Source: Acanthosepion esculentum
Lineage: Eukaryota > Mollusca > Cephalopoda > Sepiida > Sepiidae
Length of the DNA: 64,000 nucleotides
Assembly (NCBI GenBank): GCA_964036315.1
Contig: OZ038517.1
Coordinates: forward strand, 48,610,219 to 48,674,218
Direction of reading: 5' to 3'
A model generated the notes under the pieces. It was not told the DNA's origin, searched no databases, and saw nothing but the letters and a program-made list of their open reading frames with translations. The position numbers and the translations under genes are program-made. Positions 42,817 to 53,559 of the stretch are shown here, one piece after another (positions within the stretch are counted from its first letter, which is position 1; each line of letters starts with the position of its first letter).

Positions 42817-43303
42817 CTACCGTATATACTTGTGTATAAGCCGAATTTTTTTTGCATGAATTTTAAGCTCTCCAACAAAAAAATTACCTGCGTTTAGTAA
42901 AACCGCTCACCGAAAAAAGGGATTATTTTTAAACTCTTTAAAAAAAAAAAATAACCTGTGTTTAGTGCGCACCCCCGTTATTTATGAGCGGGCCAGTTAA
43001 TTAACTTCTGCCTCTTTGTCAATGCACTTCAGCGTGGGGTAAATGGTCAGCAAGCTTGTCTCGCAAGATCAGCTGCGGCCGAATAGTCAGTTCGATCCTC
43101 ATTGGGTACCCCACACTTTTAAGCTCTCCAACAAAAAAATTACCTCTGTATAGAAAAACCGCTCACTGAAAAATTCATTATTTTTAAATTCTTCAAAAAA
43201 AGAAAAAAAAACTTGTGTATAGTGCGCACCCCCGTTATTATTATTATTATTATTATTAAACTGATCATAAAACCTCACACTATATTCAAGTATATACGGT
43301 ATT
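42817..43303. mobile_element. MITE-like element with internal duplication and nested SINE
   Basis: The left end 'CCGTATATACTTGTGTATA' and right end 'CAAGTATATACGG' are inverted. Inside, a block of about 100 bp starting AAGCTCTCCAACAAAAAAATT and ending GTGCGCACCCCCGTTATT occurs twice (42867-42980 and 43119-43240). A SINE copy (43028-43118, with TGGTCAGCAAGCTTGTC and AGTTCGATCC) sits between. Confidence 0.55.
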
Positions 43304-43659
43304 TACTGTTTTTTTTTTTCTGAGCGTTTCAGTTAATTTAAGTTGTGCCGCTTTGTCAATGCACTTAATTTAATGGTAGGTTCTAAAAGGGATTTAAAAA
43401 ATTGTAATTCAATAACCAAAAAATCCTTCGGTCTTTTCTCTTAAAAAAGAAACATACAGATTGTAACGCTGAAACTTTGTTTAAATTACGTTGTTTTTTT
43501 TTTTTAGGATCATCGGTAAATATTGATCGCGTAGCTCGAACCTTATACAATGAAAATTTTAGCTCAAATCTAGCTTATTACTTGTTAGTCACGTCATTCA
43601 ACCTAATTATCAGTTAAAAAAAAAACAAACCGAAAATTCGAATTTTGAAAACCTGATAA
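43304..43659. other. Unassigned AT-rich sequence
   Basis: T and A runs. No gene recognised. Confidence 0.4.
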
Positions 43660-43985
43660 CACATTTACATTATTCGCACTGTTATCCTCATTTTCATTGC
43701 CATATACACAATGTTTCAGCCGTTGAAAGCTCCTACCTTATTCAGGTGATTGGAATTTCGATCCGAACCCTCTATTTCGTCCACAGGGGGTAGATTGTTC
43801 TAGTTCCACGTGCCATGCCTCTTCCGGGTGTCTCAGTTATTTCCTTTTTTAACTCGACTCTCCAAGTTTTTTTGGTCCACCACTGCTGTGGCCTGGTATT
43901 GAACTCACAACTCTTTTGGGTCTGCTTAATGGATCTAACCAACGTCTTTATTCACTGGGTTATGTTTCCTTGCAACTAGGACAAT
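43660..43985 (-). mobile_element. Cephalopod-type SINE, minus strand, diverged
   Basis: The head is near 43980-43905 (AGTGAATAAAGACGTTGG, then GAGTTCAATACC). The body holds GGCATGGCACGTGGAACTAG and the tail GGCTGAAACATTGTG, at about 43700. Followed immediately by a plus-strand tail of the same family. Confidence 0.7.
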
Positions 43986-44125
43986 CTACCCAGGTGGACG
44001 AAATAAAGGGTTCGATTCGAAATTCCAATCACCTGAAGAAGGTCGGAGCGTGCAACGACCGAAACGTTGTGAATATGTCAGTGAAGATGAGAATAACAGT
44101 TCGAATAATGTAAATAATGCAAGTT
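43976..44125 (+). mobile_element. Cephalopod-type SINE tail, plus strand
   Basis: 'TAGGACAATCTACCCAGG' and CGAAATAAAGGGTTCG, then ACCTGAAGAAGGTCGG and GACCGAAACGTTGTG, ending TCGAATAATGTAAATAAT. Together with the preceding minus copy it forms an inverted SINE pair. Confidence 0.7.
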
Positions 44126-44988
44126 ATCATAATACCTCATCTCCAAGATTGTTGTAACCTAGAAAAGATTACTGAATGAGGAATAACCAAAACAGAAGTT
44201 GTAAATGAAACGGCAATCTTTATAACATCAACAAAATACATTACTCGCCAGCGGCGTGAAGTAGGTAAACTACTGCTAGTGGTGGACTACTTATAGAGCA
44301 TATTTATATTTATTGTATAAACATACAATTATGGCACAAGGTCGAAAAGGGGGAATGGGTTGAGGCTGGTCGTCACTGACTATCTTATACCTAACAAATC
44401 CGATTCACGACCCATTCACTCATTCTAATTTGCACATTCACCAAAAGAACTCATCCATCACCAATCAATCCCCTCTATATACCATAATGCCGCATCCTCT
44501 CGGGGTGGGGGGAAGGGCTACAAAACGCACCCAGTGGTACAAAAGTTTGATGATCATAAAATTATTATATATAAAAATCTAATGATTGACAATGAAAGGG
44601 GAGGGGTTGAACCCAAAAACAAAACTAAATATCAAAACAAAGCAAAATAAATATAACTGATTTTAGTAGGACCCGTCCAACCCTCAAAAAGGAGAGGCCG
44701 CGGTATTCTGCCCTACGACAGAAATCAAGAAGCTCTCTCGCTAAGGGAGACGGAAAGGCGAAAATAGATACGGACATGGGGAATAAATAATGATGACCCA
44801 GTCAAGATGAAAGGGGGGCCAAAAACAAACTGGGGAGATGGGGGATCTCAACTTGGATCATAACAAAAGATGTAGCCGGGAGCAGACCGGGAACAAAAAT
44901 TACTCTCTTAGAAAGCATATTACGTACACTTACAATAGTGTCCAACGTATTTATGATGACTGGGACATACCCATTAGTGTTCAGTTCT

Positions 44989-44999
<11 letters not shown>
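44126..44999. other. Unassigned sequence, G/A-rich in the second half
   Basis: 44580-44890 is purine-rich and relatively GC-rich, with no long frame on either strand and no motif recognised. Confidence 0.35.
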
Positions 45000-45020
<21 letters not shown>

Positions 45021-45912
45021 CGAGGGTCATTTAATAAATAAGGTGAATTTTTCGGTATAAGGACTTCAAATACAGATAGAATCTTACTATTTTTTAATTT
45101 TTCAACGTAGTCTCCCAGCACTGTCACACACTTTTCCCATCTGTGCACAAGCTTCCGTATTCCCTCAGCGTAAAAATCTTTGGACTGATGTCACAGCCAG
45201 TCGCTCACAACACTTTTGACTTCATCGTCACTTTTAAACTTCGTGCATCTCGTGAAAGCTTTCAAGGGACCAAACAGGTGAAAGTCTGAAGGGGGCAAGA
45301 TCTGGGCTGTAAGGGGGATGAGGGAGCAGTTCCCGGCCCAGCTCGTTGATGGTCTGCACCGTTTGGGCTGCTGTGTGAGGCCTTGCGTTGTCATGATGCA
45401 AGATGACTCCTTCTGACTGATGACCCCTGCGTTTGTCCCAACAGATAAGCTCAAAGTCCTTGCAATGTCATCCACTGTCACCCTTCTGTCAGACTGAATG
45501 AGGTCATTGACTGATTCGGTCACCTCAGGAGACCTCACTTCTGTAGGCCTCCCAGGCCTGTCTTCATCCTCAACACTGCTCCGTCCTTCTTTAAACAATT
45601 TAGCCCACTTGTAGACATTTTTTGGCTGAAACATGTGGCACCATACACAGTTGACATTCTCCTATGAATTTCAACTGGTTTTCACCCTTCAGCAACCAAA
45701 AACTTGATAACTGACCGCTGTTCAATCCTGGAGCATGCTTCTTGGTCGGCCATCTTTGTTAATCGCCGAAACTTTCAAAGTTTTTTTTTAATCTGTAAAA
45801 GAAATTAATTCCATGTGAAAAAGAAGTAAAAAAAAAAAAAAAAGAGTAAGCTTCTATCTATATTAGAAGTCCTTATACCGAAAAATTCAACTTATTTATT
45901 GAATGACCTTCG
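45021..45912 (-). mobile_element. Mariner-family transposon with truncated transposase
   Basis: An 892-bp element has inverted ends of about 55 bp. The left starts CGAGGGTCATTTAATAAATA, and the right mirrors it with a few changes. Each carries a TTTTTCGGTATAAGGACTTC segment. The minus strand encodes mariner HTH-type sequence: WAKLFKEGRSSVEDEDRPGR and [18 protein letters not shown] (45634-45430). After a large deletion it continues with [13 protein letters not shown] near 45290, the SPDL...PLK region of mariner transposases. The catalytic middle is missing, so it is non-autonomous. Confidence 0.85.
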
Positions 45913-46382
45913 TGTATAGGTATATATAGGTATGGTATGTAACAGATATAGACAGATAATGATGACAAATATTTTCTGTGCTTCGTCCCTAGAAATCAAG
46001 GAGTGCCCAGTTCTGAATAGATAATTCAGAAATTTCCTCAGTAAATAAATAAATTGTTCCATCAACCTTACTCACTCTTTGCTGGATAAAATCCATTTAG
46101 ATTTCTCCGCCCCTACCCCGCTCTCTGTTATTTTTTCTCCTCCACAATTGTTCAGATGTTTTTACTTGGACGAACATTTGTTTGTAAATTCGTTGTTCTG
46201 TTCTTTTGAAATTCACTCGACAAATACGATTCCTTCACCTTCAAAATCCTTCCATTTTTTTTATCTATTCTCAACTACCGAAATGAATATATATATATAT
46301 ATAGGAAAGAGGAAGAAAGGAATACTGGACGTGTTTATTATTTTTGTTGGTGTCTTATATTGTTTAAAACAAAGTTTATATA

Positions 46383-46446
<64 letters not shown>

Positions 46447-46900
46447 CCTTTTGCTTATTCATTTCCTTATTGTACACGTTCCTCTGTCCTGTTCATTGCA
46501 TTTGTCTACAGGACACTTCCGGTTCCTCCTCATTCTCTTAATTTCACCATGGCTTCACGGAAATTGAAGAAGGCTAGAAAAATAGAATAAGAATATATGT
46601 GGAAAGCCGCTTAAAGTAAAAGATAAAATTAAGAACTTTTCTTCTCTTCTTTCTTTTCGTGTTTTTTTTTGTTTTTTTAATCCTGCTTCATTTTTTTCCG
46701 GACATTAAGTTTTGTTCTTTTTCAGCCTCAAATAGTATATTTCGGATACAGTCTTTTCTTTTTTTTCTTCTTTTTCCATATAGCCCATTCATCGATTTCG
46801 TTCAGTGTTTCTTCCAAATCTTCAACAGGTCTTCCATTGTTTGCTTGTTACGTTCAAATCGTTCATAGTTCTTCGATTTCTTCCTTTATTCCATTCCTGC
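45913..46900. other. Unassigned sequence with (AT)n
   Basis: A pure AT run lies at about 46387-46442. The rest is pyrimidine-rich towards the right, grading into degenerate copies of the 45-bp unit after about 46860. Confidence 0.4.
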
Positions 46901-49570
46901 AAATCGCCAAGAATTCTACAATCTCTTTTTTTGTTTCATGATTTTAAATCGTAAGCAGTTATTCGATCTCTTTCTTCGTTACGTTCTTTCAAATCGCCAA
47001 GAATTCTAAGATCTCTTTCTTCCAAATCGCCACCAGTTCTTCGGTCACTCACTTTGTTTCTTCCAAATCGCCACCAGTTCGTCGATATCTCAGTCTGTTT
47101 GTTTCTTCCAAATCGCCACCAGTTCGTCGATATCTCAGTCTGTTTCTTTCTTCCAAATCGCCACCAGTTCGTCGATATCTCAGTCTGTTTCTTTCTTCCA
47201 AATCGCCACCAGTTCGTCGATATCTCAGTCTGTTTCTTTCTTCCAAATCGCCACCAGTTCGTCGATATCTCAGTCTGTTTCTTTCTTCCAAATCGCCACC
47301 AGTTCGTCGATATCTCAGTCTGTTTCTTTCTTCCAAATGGCCACCAGTTCGTCGATATCTCAGTCTGTTTCTTTCTTCCAAATGGCCACCAGTTCGTCGA
47401 TATCTCAGTCTGTTTCTTTCTTCCAAATGGCCACCAGTTCGTCGATATCTCAGTCTGTTTCTTTCTTCCAAATGGCCACCAGTTCGTCGATATCTCAGTC
47501 TGTTTCTTTCTTCCAAATCGCCACCAGTTCGTCGATATCTCAGTCTGTTTCTTTCTTCCAAATGGCCACCAGTTCGTCGATATCTCAGTCTGTTTCTTTC
47601 TTCCAAATGGCCACCAGTTCGTCGATATCTCAGTCTGTTTCTTTCTTCCAAATGGCCACCAGTTCGTCGATATCTCAGTCTGTTTCTTTCTTCCAAATCG
47701 CCACCAGTTCGTCGATATCTCAGTCTGTTTCTTTCTTCCAAATCGCCACCAGTTCGTCGATATCTCAGTCTGTTTCTTTCTTCCAAATCGCCACCAGTTC
47801 GTCGATATCTCAGTCTGTTTCTTTCTTCCAAATGGCCACCAGTTCGTCGATATCTCAGTCTGTTTCTTTCTTCCAAATGGCCACCAGTTCGTCGATATCT
47901 CAGTCTGTTTCTTTCTTCCAAATGGCCACCAGTTCGTCGATATCTCAGTCTGTTTCTTTCTTCCAAATGGCCACCAGTTCGTCGATATCTCAGTCTGTTT
48001 CTTTCTTCCAAATGGCCACCAGTTCGTCGATATCTCAGTCTGTTTCTTTCTTCCAAATGGCCACCAGTTCGTCGATATCTCAGTCTGTTTCTTTCTTCCA
48101 AATCGCCACCAGTTCGTCGATATCTCAGTCTGTTTCTTTCTTCCAAATCGCCACCAGTTCGTCGATATCTCCGTCTTTTTTTCTTTCTTCCAAATCGCCA
48201 CCATTCTTCGGTCACTCACTTTGTTTGTTTCTTCCAAATCGCCACCAGTTCGTCGATATCTCAGTCTGTTTCTTTCTTCCAAATCGCCACCAGTTCGTCG
48301 ATATCTCAGTCTGTTTCTTTCTTCCAAATCGCCACCAGTTCGTCGATATCTCAGTCTGTTTCTTTCTTCCAAATCGCCACCAGTTCGTCGATATCTCAGT
48401 CTGTTTCTTTCTTCCAAATCGCCACCAGTTCGTCGATATCTCAGTCTGTTTCTTTCTTCCAAATCGCCACCAGTTCGTCGATATCTCAGTCTGTTTCTTT
48501 CTTCCAAATCGCCACCAGTTCGTCGATATCTCAGTCTGTTTCTTTCTTCCAAATCGCCACCAGTTCGTCGATATCTCCGTCTTTTTTTCTTTCTTCCAAA
48601 TCGCCACCATTCTTCGGTCACTCACTTTGTTTGTTTCTTCCAAATCGCCACCAGTTCGTCGATATCTCAGTCTGTTTCTTTCTTCCAAATCGCCACCAGT
48701 TCGTCGATATCTCAGTCTGTTTCTTTCTTCCAAATCGCCACCAGTTCGTCGATATCTCAGTCTGTTTCTTTCTTCCAAATCGCCACCAGTTCGTCGATAT
48801 CTCAGTCTGTTTCTTTCTTCCAAATCGCCACCAGTTCGTCGATATCTCCGTCTTTTTTTCTTTCTTCCAAATCGCCACCATTCTTCGGTCACTCACTTTG
48901 TTTGTTTCTTCCAAATCGCCACCAGTTCGTCGATATCTCAGTCTGTTTCTTTCTTCCAAATCGCCACCAGTTCGTCGATATCTCAGTCTGTTTCTTTCTT
49001 CCAAATCGCCACCAGTTCGTCGATATCTCAGTCTGTTTCTTTCTTCCAAATCGCCACCAGTTCGTCGATATCTCAGTCTGTTTCTTTCTTCCAAATCGCC
49101 ACCAGTTCGTCGATATCTCAGTCTGTTTCTTTCTTCCAAATCGCCACCAGTTCGTCGATATCTCAGTCTGTTTCTTTCTTCCAAATCGCCACCAGTTCGT
49201 CGATATCTCAGTCTGTTTCTTTCTTCCAAATCGCCACCAGTTCGTCGATATCTCAGTCTGTTTCTTTCTTCCAAATCGCCACCAGTTCGTCGATATCTCC
49301 GTCTTTTTTTCTTTCTTCCAAATCGCCACCATTCTTCGGTCACTCACTTTGTTTGTTTCTTCCAAATCGCCACCAGTTCGTCGATATCTCAGTCTGTTTC
49401 TTTCTTCCAAATCGCCACCAGTTCGTCGATATCTCAGTCTGTTTCTTTCTTCCAAATCGCCACCAGTTCGTCGATATCTCAGTCTGTTTCTTTCTTCCAA
49501 ATCGCCACCAGTTCGTCGATATCTCAGTCTGTTTTTTTCTTCCAATTCGCCACCAGTTCTTCGATCGCAT
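46900..49570. repeat. 45-bp minisatellite open in several frames on both strands
   Basis: About 56 units of CCAAATCGCCACCAGTTCG, TCGATATCTCAGTCTG and TTTCTTTCTT, 45 bp in all. Variants: CGCC or GGCC at one site, in blocks (first block only, 47337-48100), and a junction unit with CTCCGTCTTTTTTTC and CACCATTCTTCGGTCACTC at about 48168, 48572, 48850 and 49300. These divide the array into sub-blocks of 8, 5 and 9 or so units. Because 45 = 15 codons and the unit has no stop, frames of 906 and 754 codons (plus) and 561 codons (minus) exist, encoding 15-residue repeats. The 906- and 561-codon frames lack an ATG start. I read it as satellite, not gene. Confidence 0.92.
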
Positions 49571-50227
49571 TCGTTTTCCTTCATTCAGTTTTTTTGTTTA
49601 ATTACATTGTTCTGTTGTTTTTTTTCTTATTTGTTTTTTTCCATGCTCTTTCTTAAATATGCCGCATTCCACGATGTAATTTCTTTGTTTTTAAATCGTA
49701 TCTTCATTGCTATCCTTATTTTCTCAAATTTCTTTTTCATTGTCTACTATTTTTTTCAAACTTCATTCAATTGAAGATCTTTTATTTCTCCCTTTATCCC
49801 AATCTTTCTTTTTTCCATTTATTTTTAATCTTTTTTTTTTCTTTAAGATATTTTTCCTTTCGTCTTTTTTTTTTTCATTCTTGTTATTCTTGTCAGATTC
49901 TTTTTATTTATTTTCTGTCTGGTAATCTTATACGTCATAAGATTTTTTGTGCACTGATTCATCCCGCCATCTTTATTGCGTTCTTTTGTCTTGTTTTTCG
50001 TCTTGTATCTCGTTCATCACAGTTTGATAAGTTATGGGAGCATATCATGTTTGTCCTTTTTTCATATCTAACTCGGAAGTCATGAGTGACTCTTTACCGG
50101 AAATTGCTAAATAAATAAATAAAAATTAAATAGATTAAGAAGGAGAAAAAGAAAGAAAATAAGAATAAATTGAGGCTGACGAAGTAAAAGGAAAATTAAG
50201 TCATCAAAGGCGAAAAGGAAGTGAGAT
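49571..50227. other. T-rich unassigned sequence
   Basis: Strong strand asymmetry, with T and C dominating up to about 49950. No gene recognised. Confidence 0.4.
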
Positions 50228-50610
50228 GAAAAGGTGAGTTGAGGGGAGAGGAAAGAAGGCAAAAAAGGAAGAGAAAGGAGGAAAGAAGGCAAAAAAGTCA
50301 GAGAAAGGAGGAAAGAAGGCAAAAAAAGTCAGAAAGTGGGAAAGAAGTAAAAAAAAGTCAGAAAGGAGGAAAGAAGTCAAAAAAAGTCAGAAAGTGGGAA
50401 AGAAGTCAAAAAACAAAGTCAGAGAAAGTGGGAAAGAAGTCAAAAAACAAAGTCAGAGGAAAGAAGTCAAAAAACAAAGTCAGAGGAAAGAAGTCAAAAA
50501 ACAAAGTCAGAGGAAAGAAGTCAAAAAACAAAGTCAGAGGAAAGAAGTCAAAAAACAAAGTCAGAGGAAAGAAGTCAAAAAACAAAGTCAGAGGAAAGAA
50601 GGCAAGAATG
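50228..50610. repeat. 27-bp purine-rich minisatellite
   Basis: Units of GAGGAAAGAAGTCAAAAAAC followed by AAAGTCA, 27 bp at the right side and 27-35 bp with variation at the left. 27 bp is nine codons, so an open frame with a nine-residue repeat (GKKSKNKVR) results. It is almost pure purine on one strand. Confidence 0.88.
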
Positions 50611-51085
50611 CGAAAAAACGGAAGGGAGAAAGAAGGCAAAAATAAAGAGAAAGGAGGGGAGAGAAGACTATCAAGAGAGAACAAGTGAAGAAAGACAAAG
50701 AAGAGAAGAAGGAAAAGCGGAGACTGTGTCGAAAGAAAAACAAACGGGGAAGTTAAAGAAACGGAGAGGATCGTGAAGCAAAACGGAAAAGAATGAGGAA
50801 CGAGTAAGATTGATTTTATTTATTTGTTTTTTTTTCTTTTTTTACAGTTTTCCTACCCTCAGTGGTTCATTTAAAGCCGAAACATTTTTCGGATTGTAAG
50901 AGGCCGACTGCTATCTCCCATTTAATTACTGGAAGGGCTTGACATTGCTTAACATCAGTGGTCGAATGAGAATGTAAGAGTTAGAACTATGAGTAAATAA
51001 TTATAAAAAAAAAACTAACAAAATACAAAAATACTCGTAGAAAAGAAAAGACGTGGAAACAACAAAACGGGATTTATTTATTATC
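50611..51085. other. Purine-rich then unassigned sequence
   Basis: Purine-rich to about 50800, then a T run at 50828-50844. Nothing recognised. Confidence 0.4.
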
Positions 51086-51500
51086 TGGTGGTTATGTGAA
51101 GCTGGAGACAAATTTAGATCAAATATGAACTGAAATCGGACAGAATATTCACTGCCGTATACGAGGACAGATGTCACGTCGCAGCTCAGTACTCTTTTCT
51201 TTGTTACCAAAGAAATTCTCCTGTCACGCAAGACTCTGCCCAGCTTCTGGAATGTGTACTTGGCCACCCCAATACGTCTTCGGATCTCAGCGTCGCACCT
51301 ACCGTTCTCCGTCAAAATATTTCCCAGATATTTAAACCTCCACACTTGCTTGATTTTTAGTGTCCCCTCCCCCCAACCTGTAAATCGCATTTCAGGTTCT
51401 TCCTTTTACTGATGATCATGCATTCTATCTTCTTGTAGTTTATAGTTACTCCCTTCTTCTCGCTCTCCTTCGCTACCTTCTGTAGTAGGTTTTGTAATTT
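51086..51500 (-). pseudogene. LINE RT palm C-terminal region (KLWRAMI family)
   Basis: The minus-strand frame contains TLKIKQVWRFKYLGNIL, then GRCDAEIRRRIGVAKYTFQK and RDRRISLVTKKRVLS, and a VLVYGSEYS before it decays. Upstream pieces LLQKVAKESEKKGVTINYKK and CMIISKRKNLKC are in another frame. It overlaps and extends 5' the part tandemly amplified at 19276-20110 (VLLYGSECW), so it shows the single-copy arrangement. Confidence 0.75.
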
Positions 51501-51850
51501 GGGTCCTGTCACTGGATCTAACTAACGCCTTTATCCACTGTGCCATGTGTCCTTGATCCAGTGACAGGACCCAAAGAGTTGTGAGTTCAATACCTAGTTA
51601 AGGCGGTAGAGAACTTGGAGAGGGGAATTAACAGGAGATAACTGATATCCATTAGACATGGCACGTGGAACTAGAACACTCTACCCCAGTAAGCGAAATA
51701 AAGGGTTCAGTTCGACATTCCAACCAAGTGAAGAAAGCCGGAGCGTACAACGGCCGAAACGTTGTGATAAATATGGCAACAAAGATGAGGATGACAGTCC
51801 GAACAATATAGTGTACGTAATACCTCATCACAGAAATATAGACAGATACC
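51501..51850 (+). mobile_element. Cephalopod-type SINE, with inverted head fragment
   Basis: A minus-oriented head piece (51501-51553: GTCCTGTCACTGGATC, CTTTATCCACTGTGCC) is followed by a plus-strand copy from about 51545: GATCCAGTGACAGGACCC, GAGTTCAATACC, ACATGGCACGTGGAACTAG, GGCCGAAACGTTGTG, GAGGATGACAGTCCG and CACAGAAATATAGACAG. The heads form an inverted repeat of about 18 bp. Confidence 0.75.
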
Positions 51851-52149
51851 GTGAACCTACTTTGCTAGCTGCAGACCTAGCGATTGATTCAGTCTCATCT
51901 TACTCCAATGTTAGTGGGAAATGTGAGACCGAGAAGGCGAAACCAGTTCCTCTGCTGGATGTTAGCATCAGCCATGCGGATAGAAAGCAAAAATGGGTTT
52001 TCTGATGATCAATAAAAGATAGCAGTTTCGTTTTGGAGCCGTTAACATTTGCAAGCCGTTTCTTATTCAAGTTAATAACTGATTGGTTATCATCGCGAGA
52101 GCAGCTATCACTTTGTCATGAAATATAGGACGCACAGGGCGTCTATAAA
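51851..52149. other. Unassigned sequence
   Basis: Contains a GATGTTAGCATCAGCCATGC (about 51958) that also occurs near 18668, so part of it is an interspersed repeat. Confidence 0.35.
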
Positions 52150-52375
52150 GTCTCCTTACAATTCTGTAGCATAGCCTCATTAATAGTGGCAATGGCATCA
52201 GTGATCTTTTCCTTTAGATCAGTGACGTCCCGTATCTTTGGTCGATAAATGTTATCTTATAACATAACCCTATAGAAAGAAATCCAGGGAAGTAATATTT
52301 GGTGCACGAGGTGACAAGGGAATATGGCCATCCCTTCCAATCCACCTGTCTGAAAATATTAGGGGTTCATTTGTT
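52150..52375 (-). pseudogene. IS630/mariner-like transposase C-terminal fragment, copy 1
   Basis: The minus strand corresponds to a RWIGRDGHIPLSPRAP-like stretch, then KIRDVTDLKEKITDAIATI at the other end. It is the same region as copy 2 at 52540-52770, in the same orientation with about 10 percent difference by eye. Frames are broken. Confidence 0.65.
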
Positions 52376-52480
52376 GGTCATCCTACTATAAATAGTTATT
52401 GTTAGTCATTTTATTATAAATATGTATTGTTGGTCAGTTTACAATATTAGTAGGTACTGTTAGTCAGTTTATATCAACCT
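52376..52480 (-). repeat. Three short tandem units related to the 40.5-kb repeat
   Basis: 'TTGTTAGTCATTTTATTATA' and two variants at about 30-bp spacing. The reverse complement resembles TATAGTAAAATGACTAACG next to the 35-bp unit at 40630 and 26945. Confidence 0.5.
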
Positions 52481-52535
52481 CTATGAGTTACAGGACTTAA
52501 TCTGGCCCAGGAGTACGACTCATTCGGGTTTCTGT

Positions 52536-52770
52536 CTACAGACGGTACTCAGTTTCTTGCCATGTTCGTTGTAGCATAGCCTCATCAATGGTGGTAATGG
52601 CATCAGTGGTCTTTTCCTTTAGATCAGTGACGTCCCGTATCTTTGTTCGATACACGATATAACATAACCCTATAGAAAGAAATCCAGGGGAGTGATATCT
52701 GGTGAACGAGGTGGCCAGGGAATTTGGCCATCCCTTCCAATCCACCCGTCTGGAAATGTTAGGGGTTCAT
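52536..52770 (-). pseudogene. IS630/mariner-like transposase C-terminal fragment, copy 2
   Basis: The minus-strand frame reads MDWKGWPNSLATSFTRYHSP, IGLCYIVYRTKIRDVTDLKE and AITTIDEAMLQRTWQETEYR. With frame shifts corrected by eye this is the WPPRSPD...PLDFFLWGYVKD...YRTKI..L...I..A...I...ML...W.E...R region of a DDE transposase. The catalytic core before it is absent. Confidence 0.75.
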
Positions 52771-53559
52771 TTAACAGTACCTCTTTCATCAACAGGATAC
52801 CTGAAAGACACAACTGCAATATGATTAAAAACTTTGATAACTGCTGAGTACATAGAACAAATCTGATTAAGATATCTCATCAATTGCCTTTGGAATATAT
52901 ATTTTTTAAAGAGAGTTTATAGACAATGAGTGTCCAGATAATTTGGTCAGAAAATACAAGTGTCTGGGTTTTTTTTTACCTCGAACTTTTGTTGAGTGCT
53001 AAGAGATAAATGTTAGTATTATGGTCTGGAAAAGGATTATTGAGACAGGGGTAAATTGTTGTCATCATAAATAACAAGTTAGGAGCTGATGACATCGAGA
53101 AGATCGTTGATGAAGATAAGAAATGGGAGAGTGAAAAGAAGAAGCAGAAGAAAAAAGGAAAAATAGATTACAAGAAGAGGGAGGATAGAAGGGGGAGAGA
53201 ATTAAGATTGAAATGAACGGATGGAAGATGAATAAGAGAAGGAAGAAAGTTAGATGAGTAGAAGAAAAAATAGAAAAGAAGTGAAGAGCAACAAGGAATG
53301 AGAAGGAAAATGTTTCAAGATCAAAGAAAGCAATTCAGAGAAAATTTATGATGAACTCGGAAATAAAAATGAAGAAAAGCCTAAAAAGAAATAAATGTTT
53401 CCCAAAATAAAATAAAAAGTAGACGAAAATCTAACAGGAAAGGAGGATGATGCGACAATTAATGGCGCAAAATTGATTGAAGAGATAAAAGAAGATGAGG
53501 AATGAAGAGAAAGGGAAAAGAGAAGGAAGGAAGAACGAATGAAAAGGAGGAAGTAAGAA
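52771..53559. other. Unassigned, becoming purine-rich
   Basis: From about 53080 the plus strand is increasingly purine-rich (GAAGAAG, GGAAGG), leading into the GGGCGGGCGG array. Confidence 0.45.

Noticed and set aside
47054..49774. A 906-codon open frame (plus strand) as a giant repeat protein gene
   Set aside because: The frame exists because the 45-bp unit lacks stops and is a multiple of three. It has no ATG start, and an equally open frame runs on the other strand.
50239..50688. Lys/Arg-rich 149-codon frame as a basic protein
   Set aside because: Translation of a 27-bp purine-rich tandem repeat.
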